Assembly (NCBI RefSeq): GCF_000281975.1
Contig: NZ_AKKE01000028.1
Span: 1-64,000 of the forward strand
Source of the DNA: Novosphingobium sp. AP12
GTDB lineage: Bacteria > Pseudomonadota > Alphaproteobacteria > Sphingomonadales > Sphingomonadaceae
Length of the DNA: 64,000 nt
Direction of reading: 5' to 3'
In this document: positions 56,648 to 64,000 of the stretch, piece by piece
How positions within the stretch are numbered: position 1 is the stretch's first letter
Layout: each line of letters starts with the position of its first letter
Program-made: the position numbers and the translations under genes
The notes under the pieces: model-generated
Told to the model about the DNA's origin: nothing
The model's input: only the letters and a program-made list of their open reading frames with translations
Database searches by the model: none

Positions 56648-57660
56648 CGCGCTCCCGCCACCGCCGCTTCCTCGAACGTCGCCATCTCGTTGTGCGCGGC
56701 GAGCGCGGCCTGCACGATCGGCACGGCAAGCGCGGCGCCGCTGGCTTCGCCGAGCCTGAGGCCGAGGCGCAGCAGCGGTTCGAGGCCGAGCGCTTCGAGA
56801 AGCCGGCCGTGGCCTGCCTCGGCGGAGCGGTGCGCGGCGATGCAGTGGTCGGTGAAGGCGGGATTGTCCCGCGCCAGCGGCAGGATCGCGGCGGAAGCGA
56901 TGAAGCCGTCGAGCAGGACCGGCACGCGGGCGAGGCGGGCGGCGAGGATGGCGCCGGCCATCGCCGCGATCTCGCGCCCGCCGAGGCGGCGCAGGGTCTC
57001 GAAGGCGTCGGTGCAGGCCGCGCCATGGAGCGCAAGCGCGGCTTCCACCGCCGCCGCCTTGCGGGCAAGACCCCTATCATCGAGCCCGGTCCCGCGCCCG
57101 ACCCATGCGCCGGCCTCGCCGCCGAGTTCCTGCGCGCACAGGGCAGCGGCCGGCGTGGTGTTGCCGATGCCCATCTCGCCGACAAGGAGGAGCTGGGTGC
57201 CCGCCTTCAGCGAGGCGGCGCCCGTGTTCAGAGCGTCGAGGCAATCGGCCGCGCTCATCGCGGGCTCGCGGGTGATGTCGCCGGTGGGGCGGTCGAGATC
57301 GAGCGCGACGACCGAGAGTTCCGCCCCGCAGGCGCGGGTGAGTGCGTTGATCGCGGCGCCGCCGGCCTCGAAATTGGCGACCATCTGCGCGGTCACTTCG
57401 GGGGGATAGGCGCTCACCCCCTGCGCGGCGACACCGTGGTTGCCGGCGAAGACGACCGCCTGCACCCGGTCTGCGCGCGGGCGCCCGGTGCCCTGCCATC
57501 CGGCCATGAACAGCGCGATGTCCTCCAGCCGCCCAAGCGAACCGGCGGGCTTGGTGAGCCGCGACTGGCGGTGCCAGGCGGCGTCCCGGCTGGCGGCGTC
57601 GGGCCCGGGCAGGGCGGCGAGCGCGGCAGCGAAGGCGGCGGGATCATCGAAGCGGATCAT
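56644..57660 (-). CDS. cobT: Nicotinate-nucleotide-dimethylbenzimidazole phosphoribosyltransferase
   Basis: Makes alpha-ribazole-5'-phosphate from dimethylbenzimidazole and NaMN. It has 338 residues with RLTKPAGSLGRLEDIA, FAGNHGVAAQGVSAYP and LLLVGEMGIGNTTPAAAL. ATG 57660 overlaps the DUF1636 stop (ATGA). Pseudomonas naming calls it CobU. Confidence 0.95.
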   Translation of the reverse strand: MIRFDDPAAFAAALAALPGPDAASRDAAWHRQSRLTKPAGSLGRLEDIALFMAGWQGTGRPRADRVQAVVFAGNHGVAAQGVSAYPPEVTAQMVANFEAGGAAINALTRACGAELSVVALDLDRPTGDITREPAMSAADCLDALNTGAASLKAGTQLLLVGEMGIGNTTPAAALCAQELGGEAGAWVGRGTGLDDRGLARKAAAVEAALALHGAACTDAFETLRRLGGREIAAMAGAILAARLARVPVLLDGFIASAAILPLARDNPAFTDHCIAAHRSAEAGHGRLLEALGLEPLLRLGLRLGEASGAALAVPIVQAALAAHNEMATFEEAAVAGAR

Positions 57661-58064
57661 GTGCAGACGAAGCCTTCGGGCGGAGTGCGGGTGATGAAGT
57701 GGCCCTTCACGCCCTGCGGCCATTCGCGGAACGGCACGCGGCCCTCCTCGCTGGCGGCGTGGGCGGCGGCATATTCGAGGATGGCGCGGGCGGCATCTTC
57801 GCCCGGCACGAAGTCGCCCAGCACGTAGCCGACCTTGCCTGGCGCGCGGATGTGGACGGTGCAGGAACGGGTGCAGGCGAAGAGGCAGGGCATGACCTGG
57901 ATAGCCACCCCCTGCAGCTTCGGATCGGCGGCCTGCACTTCGCGCATGGCCTGTTCCAGCAAGGCCCCGCCGCGCCGGCCCTGGTCGTCCTCGCGCGCTT
58001 CCACGCTGAGCTTGCAGGTATTGCAGACGACGACCGAAGGGCCGGGCGCGACAGGTTCGAGCAT
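57657..58064 (-). CDS. DUF1636 family protein, [2Fe-2S] ferredoxin-like
   Basis: A 135-residue protein with cysteines in VVCNTCKLS and MPCLFACTRSCTVHI, a CxxC plus Cx3-4Cx3C pattern fitting a thioredoxin-like ferredoxin fold. DUF1636 proteins recur in cobalamin gene clusters, but their job is unknown; electron transfer for corrin reduction or metal binding are reasonable guesses. ATG 58064 overlaps the btuB stop. Confidence 0.82.
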   Translation of the reverse strand: MLEPVAPGPSVVVCNTCKLSVEAREDDQGRRGGALLEQAMREVQAADPKLQGVAIQVMPCLFACTRSCTVHIRAPGKVGYVLGDFVPGEDAARAILEYAAAHAASEEGRVPFREWPQGVKGHFITRTPPEGFVCT

Positions 58065-60025
58065 CAGAAGCGGCTCCTTATGCCGAAGGTCACGGTGCGG
58101 CCCAGCGTGCCGTAGCCGGCAACCGTCTCGTAGTCCTTGTCGGTGAGGTTCTCGGCGCGGGCCTGCACGATCAGGCCGTCCGTAACCTGCCACTGCGCGC
58201 GCAGGTCGAGCAGCCAGTAGTCGTCGAGCTTGGCGGTGCCGGTGGCGGCGTTGAAGCTTGTCCCCGAGTAGCGCGCCGCGACGCTGGCGCGAAGCCCCTT
58301 TGGCAGCTCGATCCCGGCCTCCGCATTGGCGAGGTGACGCGGCACGCGCTGGAGCTGGCGGCCATAGGTGGCACCGGGGGTGCGGTCCTCGGCCTCGATC
58401 CAGCTGTAGTTGCCGTTCGCGAACAGCACGCCCAGCTTGCCCGAGGCGGAGAGCTCGAGCCCGCGCGCCTTGGCCGCCTTGACGTTGGCGTAGTAGCCGA
58501 AGCGCGTGGTCGTGGTGCCGGGGATATAGCAGATGGCGGGCTGCGCGCCTGAGGTCGGGCAATAGGCGAAGTCGATCAGGTTGTCGGTATCGCGCTGGAA
58601 CCAGGTCGCGCCGAGGTGCAGCGCCTCTCCGAAGTTCTGCTCGGCAGCGACTTCCCAGCCCTTCGCCTTTTCGGGCGAAAGCTCGGCGACGCCGTAGATG
58701 CTGAACAGCTGGTAGAGCGAGGGGGCCTTGTAGCCTTCCGAGTAGCTGGCGCGCAGGACCGTGGCGCCCGCGTTGGGGGTGTAGACCGCGCCCGCGCTCA
58801 GCACGGTGTTGCTCCCGAAGCGCGACTGGTCGGAATAGCGCGCGCCGCCGTTGACGGTGAGGCCGGTGACGGGCGTGACGCGCAGTTCGCCGTAGACGCT
58901 GTTGGTGTCGACGCTGGTCGGCGTCAGCAAGTAGGGCACGGTGTTGTTGCCGGGCGAGGCGGTGGTCATCCGCTGTTCCTCGCGCTCGGCCCCGAACACG
59001 GCCTGGATCCTATCGGACGCGATGTAGGTGCCCTGATATTCGTAGCGGCGGACCCGGCCGTGGGCGTCGAAGCTGATCTGGCGAATCTTGCGGGCCGGAT
59101 CATAGTTGGCGCGGTCGGTCTCGCCCTGGAGGAACGCCACGCGGTTGACCAGCTTGCCGCCGAGCAGCGCGAAGTTGAGCCCCGCATAGCCCGACCATTC
59201 CTTCGTCAGGCCATAGGCAAGGGTGTCGCCGCTGGTGCCGTCGAAGTCGTTGTTGGACTTCGACCAGTAGCCGCGCAGGTCGAGGCTGACGCCCGGCGCG
59301 ACGCGCACCGTGACCGTGCCGCTGGCGCCGGTGCGGGTGTAGCCGTCGGCCTCCGTGCCGTTCGAGCGGGCCGAGATACCGTCGGTGGTGAAGCGCGAGG
59401 CGGCGAGGCGCCAGTCGATCGCCTCGGACGTGCCCCCCACCCCGGCGCGGGCGGAGACGGTGTCGTGGGTGCCGGCCTCCACCGCGACGCTGCCTTCGAG
59501 CGGCTCGGTCGGGCGGCGGGTGCGCACGTTGACGACGCCGCCGATCGCGTCGCTGCCCCACAGGATCGACTGCGGACCGCGCAGGATCTCGATCCGGTCG
59601 ATGTCGTCGAGCAGCAGATTGGAGAAGCCGTAGCCGCCCGCGGTGGACGAAGGGTCGGACAGGCGCATGCCGTCGATCACCATGACGCTCTGCCCGGCGT
59701 CGGCGCCGCGGATGCGCAGCGAGGTGGTGGTGCCGTAGCCGCCGTTGCGCGACAAGCTGATGCCCGGCGTGCGCAGCAGCGCGTCGGTCACTGCGACCGG
59801 CTGGAGCGCGACGATCGCCGGCTCGTCGAGCACGGTGACAGTCGAAGAGACGCGGGTCGCGGCGACGGGGGTGCGAAGCGCTGTGACGACGATGCGGTCC
59901 GCGGCGCCGTTTCCGCCGCCCATGTCGCTCTCGGTGTCGTTCGGGTACGCTTCGGTGTCGTCACGGGCCAGTGCGGGATTCGCGGTGAGAGCGAGCACAG
60001 CGACGGCGGTAAGTCTATGATACAA
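58064..60025 (-). CDS. btuB: TonB-dependent vitamin B12 receptor
   Basis: Outer-membrane transporter of about 653 residues. Signal peptide ending ANPALA, plug domain (~45-160: SLRIRGADAGQSVMVIDGM, IEILRGPQSILWGSDAIGG) and a 22-strand barrel ending in TFGIRSRF with C-terminal Phe. The start is TTG 60025: GAAGGA lies 8 bases upstream on the minus strand and no better codon is near. It follows a cobalamin riboswitch and heads the cob operon. Confidence 0.94.
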   Translation of the reverse strand: MYHRLTAVAVLALTANPALARDDTEAYPNDTESDMGGGNGAADRIVVTALRTPVAATRVSSTVTVLDEPAIVALQPVAVTDALLRTPGISLSRNGGYGTTTSLRIRGADAGQSVMVIDGMRLSDPSSTAGGYGFSNLLLDDIDRIEILRGPQSILWGSDAIGGVVNVRTRRPTEPLEGSVAVEAGTHDTVSARAGVGGTSEAIDWRLAASRFTTDGISARSNGTEADGYTRTGASGTVTVRVAPGVSLDLRGYWSKSNNDFDGTSGDTLAYGLTKEWSGYAGLNFALLGGKLVNRVAFLQGETDRANYDPARKIRQISFDAHGRVRRYEYQGTYIASDRIQAVFGAEREEQRMTTASPGNNTVPYLLTPTSVDTNSVYGELRVTPVTGLTVNGGARYSDQSRFGSNTVLSAGAVYTPNAGATVLRASYSEGYKAPSLYQLFSIYGVAELSPEKAKGWEVAAEQNFGEALHLGATWFQRDTDNLIDFAYCPTSGAQPAICYIPGTTTTRFGYYANVKAAKARGLELSASGKLGVLFANGNYSWIEAEDRTPGATYGRQLQRVPRHLANAEAGIELPKGLRASVAARYSGTSFNAATGTAKLDDYWLLDLRAQWQVTDGLIVQARAENLTDKDYETVAGYGTLGRTVTFGIRSRF

Positions 60026-60144
60026 CTGGTATTTCCTTCAAGCAGACGGCATCGACCCCGCAGGCCGGAGGGCCCACGAGGCTGTGGCTGTCGTCACGCG
60101 AGGAATTGACCCCCGTTCGCCCGGCACACCCTGTCCGGTCGAAG

Positions 60145-60325
60145 AACGACTGCGTCAGGCAGGTCTCCTGGCTCACGGGTCAGTGCCGATTCGGCCGCCT
60201 TCTCAGGACCTTAGGGGGTCCCAATGGCGTAATGGCCGATGGCTCGCCGCTTACAGTTGCAGGGGCAGCCTCGGGGCTTTCACCCGAGTTCCCTTTTGAT
60301 CCCCTCGCGGGGAACCTGTCGCAAG
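60145..60325 (-). promoter_or_regulatory. Cobalamin riboswitch upstream of btuB
   Basis: On the minus strand the core elements appear in order: AAAAGGGAA (60289-60297), GGTGAAAGCCC (60274-60284), GCAACTGTAAGCGGCGAGC (60242-60260) and the B12 box AGCCAGGAGACCTGCC (60158-60173). This is the standard adenosylcobalamin aptamer. B12 should repress btuB and the genes behind it, by translation block or premature stop. The rest of the 60026-60407 gap holds the btuB ribosome site and the divergent promoters. Confidence 0.96.
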
Positions 60326-60407
60326 GGCGGCAACTATCGTGCGGAGAGCCAGGGCGCAAGTGGCCGATGCTTGCGCGGGAGGGCCGGTGCCAATAGGTGC
60401 CGGGGCG

Positions 60408-61724
60408 ATGAAAGATGATGATATCAGGCATTGCCCGGCGCTGCTGGTCGCCGCCCCCGCCTCGGGGCAGGGCAAGACGCTGGTGACCGCCGCGCTCGCC
60501 CGCCGCCACCGTGATGCCGGGCGGCGGGTGCGGGTGTTCAAGTGCGGCCCGGATTTCCTCGACCCGATGGTGCTGGAGGCGGCCAGCGGGGCACCGGTGC
60601 ACCAGCTCGACCTGTTCATGTGCGGCGAGGCGGAGTGCCGCAGGCTGCTCCACGAGGCGGCGGGAGAGGCGGACTTGATCCTCGTCGAGGGCGTCATGGG
60701 CCTGTTCGACGGCGACCCCAGCGCCGCCGACCTCGCGCAGCGCTTCGGGTTGCCGGTGCTGGCGGTGGTCGATGGATCGGCGATGGCGCAGACCTTCGGG
60801 GCGCTCGTCCATGGTCTCGCAACGTACCGGCCGGGGCTGGACCTCCATGCGGTGATCGCCAACCAGGTGGGCAGCGAGCGGCATGCGCAGCTGCTGGAAG
60901 GGAGCGTGCCGGCGGGCGTGACCTGGCTTGGCGCCGTGCGGCGCGAGGCCGGCGTGGCGCTGCCCGAACGCCATCTCGGGCTGGTGCAGGCGAGGGAGGT
61001 GGGCGACCTCGAAGCGCGGCTGTCCCGCGCCGCCGCGCTGCTTTCGGACGCGGCGCTGCAGCTGCCGCCGCCCGTCGCTTTTGCGGCTCCGGCCTGCGCC
61101 GAGGCCGCGGTTTCGGGCCTTCAAGGCAAGCGTATCGCCGTGGCGCGGGATGAGGCGTTCGCCTTCCTCTACCCCGCCAATATCGCCTGGCTGGAGCGGG
61201 CAGGGGCCCGGCTTTCGTTCTTTTCGCCGCTGCGAGATGCTGCCCTGCCGGAGTGCGACGCATTGTGGCTGCCAGGCGGCTACCCCGAGTTACACGTGGA
61301 ACAGTTGGCGGCCAACGCCCCGATGCTGGCGGCGATGCGGGCGCATCATGCGGCGGAAAAGCCGATCCTCGCAGAGTGCGGAGGCATGCTTTACACCTGC
61401 ACGGCGCTGGATGATGGCAAGGGGACGCGGGCCGAAATGCTCGGGCTGATGCCGGGCAAGGTGACCATGCAGCCCCGGCTTTCAGCGCTAGGCATGCAGC
61501 AAGTCGAGCTGGAAGGCGGCATCTTGCGCGGTCACACCTTCCATTATTCGCGGCTGGAAACGCCGCTGTCGCCCTCGGCCCGGGCCTCGACCCCGGATGG
61601 CCGGGCGGGCGAGGCGATCTATCGGCAAGGCTCGCTCACCGCGAGCTACATGCACTTCTACTTCCCATCCGCCCCGCTGGCGGCGGCCGCGCTGTTCGCG
61701 CCTCAGGCCTCGACGACCGCCTGA
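60408..61724 (+). CDS. cobB: Cobyrinate / hydrogenobyrinate a,c-diamide synthase
   Basis: ATP- and glutamine-dependent amidation of the a and c side chains (CobB/CbiA). It has 438 residues with the P-loop-like APASGQGKTLVTAAL, DLILVEGVMGLFDG and class I glutaminase Cys in LAECGGMLY, with the GGYPELHVEQ motif. ATG 60408 is chosen over an upstream reading into the riboswitch. It is transcribed away from the riboswitch and convergently overlaps opgH by 22 bases. Confidence 0.94.
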   Translation: MKDDDIRHCPALLVAAPASGQGKTLVTAALARRHRDAGRRVRVFKCGPDFLDPMVLEAASGAPVHQLDLFMCGEAECRRLLHEAAGEADLILVEGVMGLFDGDPSAADLAQRFGLPVLAVVDGSAMAQTFGALVHGLATYRPGLDLHAVIANQVGSERHAQLLEGSVPAGVTWLGAVRREAGVALPERHLGLVQAREVGDLEARLSRAAALLSDAALQLPPPVAFAAPACAEAAVSGLQGKRIAVARDEAFAFLYPANIAWLERAGARLSFFSPLRDAALPECDALWLPGGYPELHVEQLAANAPMLAAMRAHHAAEKPILAECGGMLYTCTALDDGKGTRAEMLGLMPGKVTMQPRLSALGMQQVELEGGILRGHTFHYSRLETPLSPSARASTPDGRAGEAIYRQGSLTASYMHFYFPSAPLAAAALFAPQASTTA

Positions 61725-63535
61725 TCCTTGAGCGGGGTGAGCGGCTCGGGATTTGGCAGGCGCGGCGTTTCGGTGATGCCGGGCTCGGGCACTCGGAAGA
61801 ACTTCGCCGCCGCCGCACGGTCGCCAAGCGCCTCGCTCGACGACGTGCTGATGAGCCAGGGCGAGGCGATCAGGCCGACGATGATGGGCGAGAGCCACAG
61901 CGCCGTCATAGGATCGAGCCACGCGGTGGCGGCCAGTGCCGCGCCCAGCAGCAGGTGTTCGCGCAGGTCCGGCAGGATCTCGCGCACCGGGATTCGGCGG
62001 GCGTCGCGCGACTGGGTGTTCCACCCGGCCGAGATGCCCAGCAGCAGGCCGAGCAGAGCCTTGGTCTGCGTGACCATCGTGATCGGGGCGAGCAGCATGC
62101 CAAGCGCGATTTCCAACGGCACGGTGCGCAGGATCGCGCTCGCGCCGCCGAAGCTGCGCCGACGATCGCGGTCGGCGAGCATCCAGATCGTGCCCATCGC
62201 CTTGGGGCCGAACAGCAGGACGAGCGTCAGGATCAGGACGCTCGGCGGGGCGAGAGTGACGAAACCGCCGGTATCGCGCGTCGCGACCTGGCCGATCATC
62301 GTCAGGATCAGCAGCAGCCAGCCAGGCGAGGTAAGGTAGGCGGAAGCGCCGATGAGCAGGTGCAGGCGGCTGGCCCAGTGCAGGCCCGAGGCGCCGAGCA
62401 GTTGGAGGTGCTGCAGGTTGCCCTGCATCCAGCGGCGGTCGCGGATCGCCATGTCGACGATGGTCGGCGGGAATTCCTCATAGGAGCCGCCGATCATGAC
62501 CATGTGCACGGCCCAGCCGCGCCGCCGCAGCAGCGCGGATTCGAGCATGTCGTGGCTGAGGATGTGGCCGCCGAACGGCGCCTTGCCGGGCAGTTCGGGC
62601 AGGCCGCAGGATTCGGCGAAGGCGCGGGTGCGCACGATCGCGTTGTGTCCCCAGAAGTTCGATTCCGCGCCCGACCACCACAGCAGTCCGGCGCTGGCGA
62701 TCGGCCCGTAGGCTTCGCTCGCGAACTGCATCCAGCGCTGGAACAGCGTGCGCGCATTGGTGATCATCGGCACCGTCTGCAGCAGGCCGATCGAGGGACG
62801 TTCCTCCATGATCGAGGCCATGCCGACGATGGTGTCGCCGCTCATCATCGAATCCGCGTCGAGGATCAGCATGCATTCGTAGGAAGCGCCGAAGCGGCGG
62901 ACCCATTCGGCGATATTACCGGGCTTGCGCGCGGTGTTCTGCTCGCGGCGGCGGTAGTAGACCTTGATCGGCGCTTCTTCGGCGAGTTCGCGCCAAGCGG
63001 CTTCCTCGCGCTTGCCGTGGAAGGGGTTGGAGTCGCTGAGAATAAAGAAGTCGATCCACGGCGCGCCGCCCGAGGCGGCGATCGAGTGGGCCATGGCGCG
63101 GGCGCGGGCGAAGACTTCCTCGACGCCCTCGTTGTAGACGGGCATCAGCACGGCGGTGCGGTGGCGCAGGCTAGACGCCGGGCTGGGCAGGGCGGTGAAG
63201 CCCGGATGTTCGCCGGTGATGAGCTTGAGGAAACCGATCGTCGAAGTGACGAAGCCGAATGCGATCCAGCAGAACAGCGGCACGAAGAACAGCAGCAGCA
63301 CGACTTCGACCCAGTCGAGCCCGTCGCGCGACAGCTCCATGCGCACCGTGCTCGAGGCGGCGAGGCCGATCACGGCCGTCAGCGCCAGCAGCAGCAGGCG
63401 CTTGACCAGCATGCCGTGCGGGCTGGTGAGCACTTCACGCGCGCCGGGCGGGTTGCCGTAGAGGTTTTGCACCGGCATCGCCATCAGCGCTTCGGCCGGC
63501 AGCATCGGCAGGCTTGGGACAGGGGTAACGCTCAT
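61703..63535 (-). CDS. opgH: Glucans biosynthesis glucosyltransferase OpgH (MdoH)
   Basis: Inner-membrane GT2 glucosyltransferase making the beta-1,2-glucan backbone of osmoregulated periplasmic glucans. It has 610 residues: helices near 45-110, catalytic GT-A domain with VLMPVYNEGVEEVFA, LDADSMMSGD, SHDMLES and the processive RRWMQGNLQH motif, then more helices (~400-530). ATG 63535 overlaps the opgG stop (ATGA). Confidence 0.95.
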   Translation of the reverse strand: MSVTPVPSLPMLPAEALMAMPVQNLYGNPPGAREVLTSPHGMLVKRLLLLALTAVIGLAASSTVRMELSRDGLDWVEVVLLLFFVPLFCWIAFGFVTSTIGFLKLITGEHPGFTALPSPASSLRHRTAVLMPVYNEGVEEVFARARAMAHSIAASGGAPWIDFFILSDSNPFHGKREEAAWRELAEEAPIKVYYRRREQNTARKPGNIAEWVRRFGASYECMLILDADSMMSGDTIVGMASIMEERPSIGLLQTVPMITNARTLFQRWMQFASEAYGPIASAGLLWWSGAESNFWGHNAIVRTRAFAESCGLPELPGKAPFGGHILSHDMLESALLRRRGWAVHMVMIGGSYEEFPPTIVDMAIRDRRWMQGNLQHLQLLGASGLHWASRLHLLIGASAYLTSPGWLLLILTMIGQVATRDTGGFVTLAPPSVLILTLVLLFGPKAMGTIWMLADRDRRRSFGGASAILRTVPLEIALGMLLAPITMVTQTKALLGLLLGISAGWNTQSRDARRIPVREILPDLREHLLLGAALAATAWLDPMTALWLSPIIVGLIASPWLISTSSSEALGDRAAAAKFFRVPEPGITETPRLPNPEPLTPLKDQAVVEA

Positions 63536-64000
63536 GATTCGAGCGCCTTGATCACGGTTTCGCTGAGCGCGGTGTCACCGCGTTTCAGGAACAGACGAAA
63601 CTGGGGCTGGCTCAAGTCCTTGATCCTCACGTCGAGCATGACGCGCCACCGCGCGCCGGCCTGTGCGACGGGATAAGCGACGGCGGAGACAATGGCTCCC
63701 TTGGGCAGGTCGGTTTCCGGCGTCACGCCGCTGTCGCGGGTCAGGCCGGAGAGCGAAGGGCCGGCGAAATCGAACACGAACTTACGCACGCCCGCGACCG
63801 GCGGAGCGCCGGGAATCCCGCCGGGACCGTCATAGACATCGACGCAGCGTGAGGCGTCGTCGGCGGTCGGGTCCTTCGACGTCCAGGTCAGGCGATAAGC
63901 GAAGTCGCGCCGTTCGCCGGCCTTCGCTGGCTTATCGCCGCGCCAGAACATGGCGATGTTGTCCATCGTCTCGTTCGCGGTCGGCATTTCGTAGAGGCAC
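63532..64000 (-). CDS. opgG: Glucan biosynthesis protein OpgG (MdoG), 3' part
   Basis: Only the C-terminal ~156 residues are in the window; the frame runs out at the right edge. MPTANETMDNIAMFWRGDKP matches the OpgG/OpgD active domain (ExPTxxExxDN pattern) and the beta-sandwich C-domain ends at ALES. It acts in the periplasm on glucans exported through OpgH. It should have a signal peptide outside the window. Confidence 0.9.
   Translation of the reverse strand, partial: CLYEMPTANETMDNIAMFWRGDKPAKAGERRDFAYRLTWTSKDPTADDASRCVDVYDGPGGIPGAPPVAGVRKFVFDFAGPSLSGLTRDSGVTPETDLPKGAIVSAVAYPVAQAGARWRVMLDVRIKDLSQPQFRLFLKRGDTALSETVIKALES

Noticed and set aside
61288..61303. AGTTACACGTGGAACA, parS-like, in cobB
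   Set aside because: One half-site is mismatched, and the sequence is fixed largely by the conserved PELHVEQ codons of CobB.

Overview
The window reads as a GC-rich (roughly two-thirds G+C) alphaproteobacterial chromosome. Marker families point that way: TrcR (DUF1013), DUF1192, DUF2093, an MmcB-type repair protein, a COQ7-type hydroxylase, a LytTR/LytS pair and a ligase-exonuclease pair. Dispersed repeat types typical of sphingomonads suggest Sphingomonadales (Novosphingobium or Sphingobium-like). That placement is inference; no rRNA or other marker here proves it. There is no prophage, transposase or CRISPR array. Coding density is very high and many genes overlap by ATGA or GTGA.

Layout. 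1-6110 (+): end of an M23 peptidase, then an overlapping run hemB, GNAT acetyltransferase, fused membrane/spermidine-synthase-like protein, gamma-carbonic anhydrase, DUF167. 6140-11829 (-): ATP-dependent DNA ligase, MBL-fold exonuclease, clpA, DUF1192. 11916-13814 (+): quinone oxidoreductase and trcR. 13885-15447 (-): bactofilin with an M23 peptidase. 15803-23834 (+): housekeeping block proA, nadD, rsfS, rlmH, EnvC-like factor, ctpA, dsbB, coq7 and a secreted protein. 24077-29506: TauE/SafE exporter, fabI, BrkB, DnaJ-like, pdxH, CDF transporter. 29518-37605: lipoprotein, adenosine kinase, exonuclease, NIF3-insert-like protein, purD, xseA, DUF2093, M23 peptidase, phytase-like esterase. 37706-48797: rpmB, tadA, RNase T2, nadC, LytTR two-component system, DsbA-like, M48 protease, PAS-like protein, MFS, DUF2141, sterol desaturase. 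49101-51475: DEAD-box helicase, mmcB, tRNA-Arg(CCG).

51515-61724 is a late cobalamin locus. A cobalamin riboswitch lies upstream of btuB on the minus strand. Behind it are nine overlapping genes: btuB, DUF1636, cobT, a phosphatase, cobS, cobC, cobD/cbiB, cobQ and cobU, covering B12 uptake, nucleotide-loop assembly and corrin amidation. Divergent cobB completes the set. No corrin-ring genes are present. The right edge holds opgH and the 3' part of opgG (osmoregulated periplasmic glucans).

The most notable non-coding structure is of two kinds. First, parS-like ParB sites lie at 2491, 6118 and 12945, with a variant at 56184, suggesting the window is near the replication origin. Second, there are two families of palindromic repeats. 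One is three copies of a ~215-240 bp nested palindrome (7744, 17105, 20358). The other is two ~115 bp REP-doublets (40284, 48875) plus single REP-like hairpins at 44726 and 44769.
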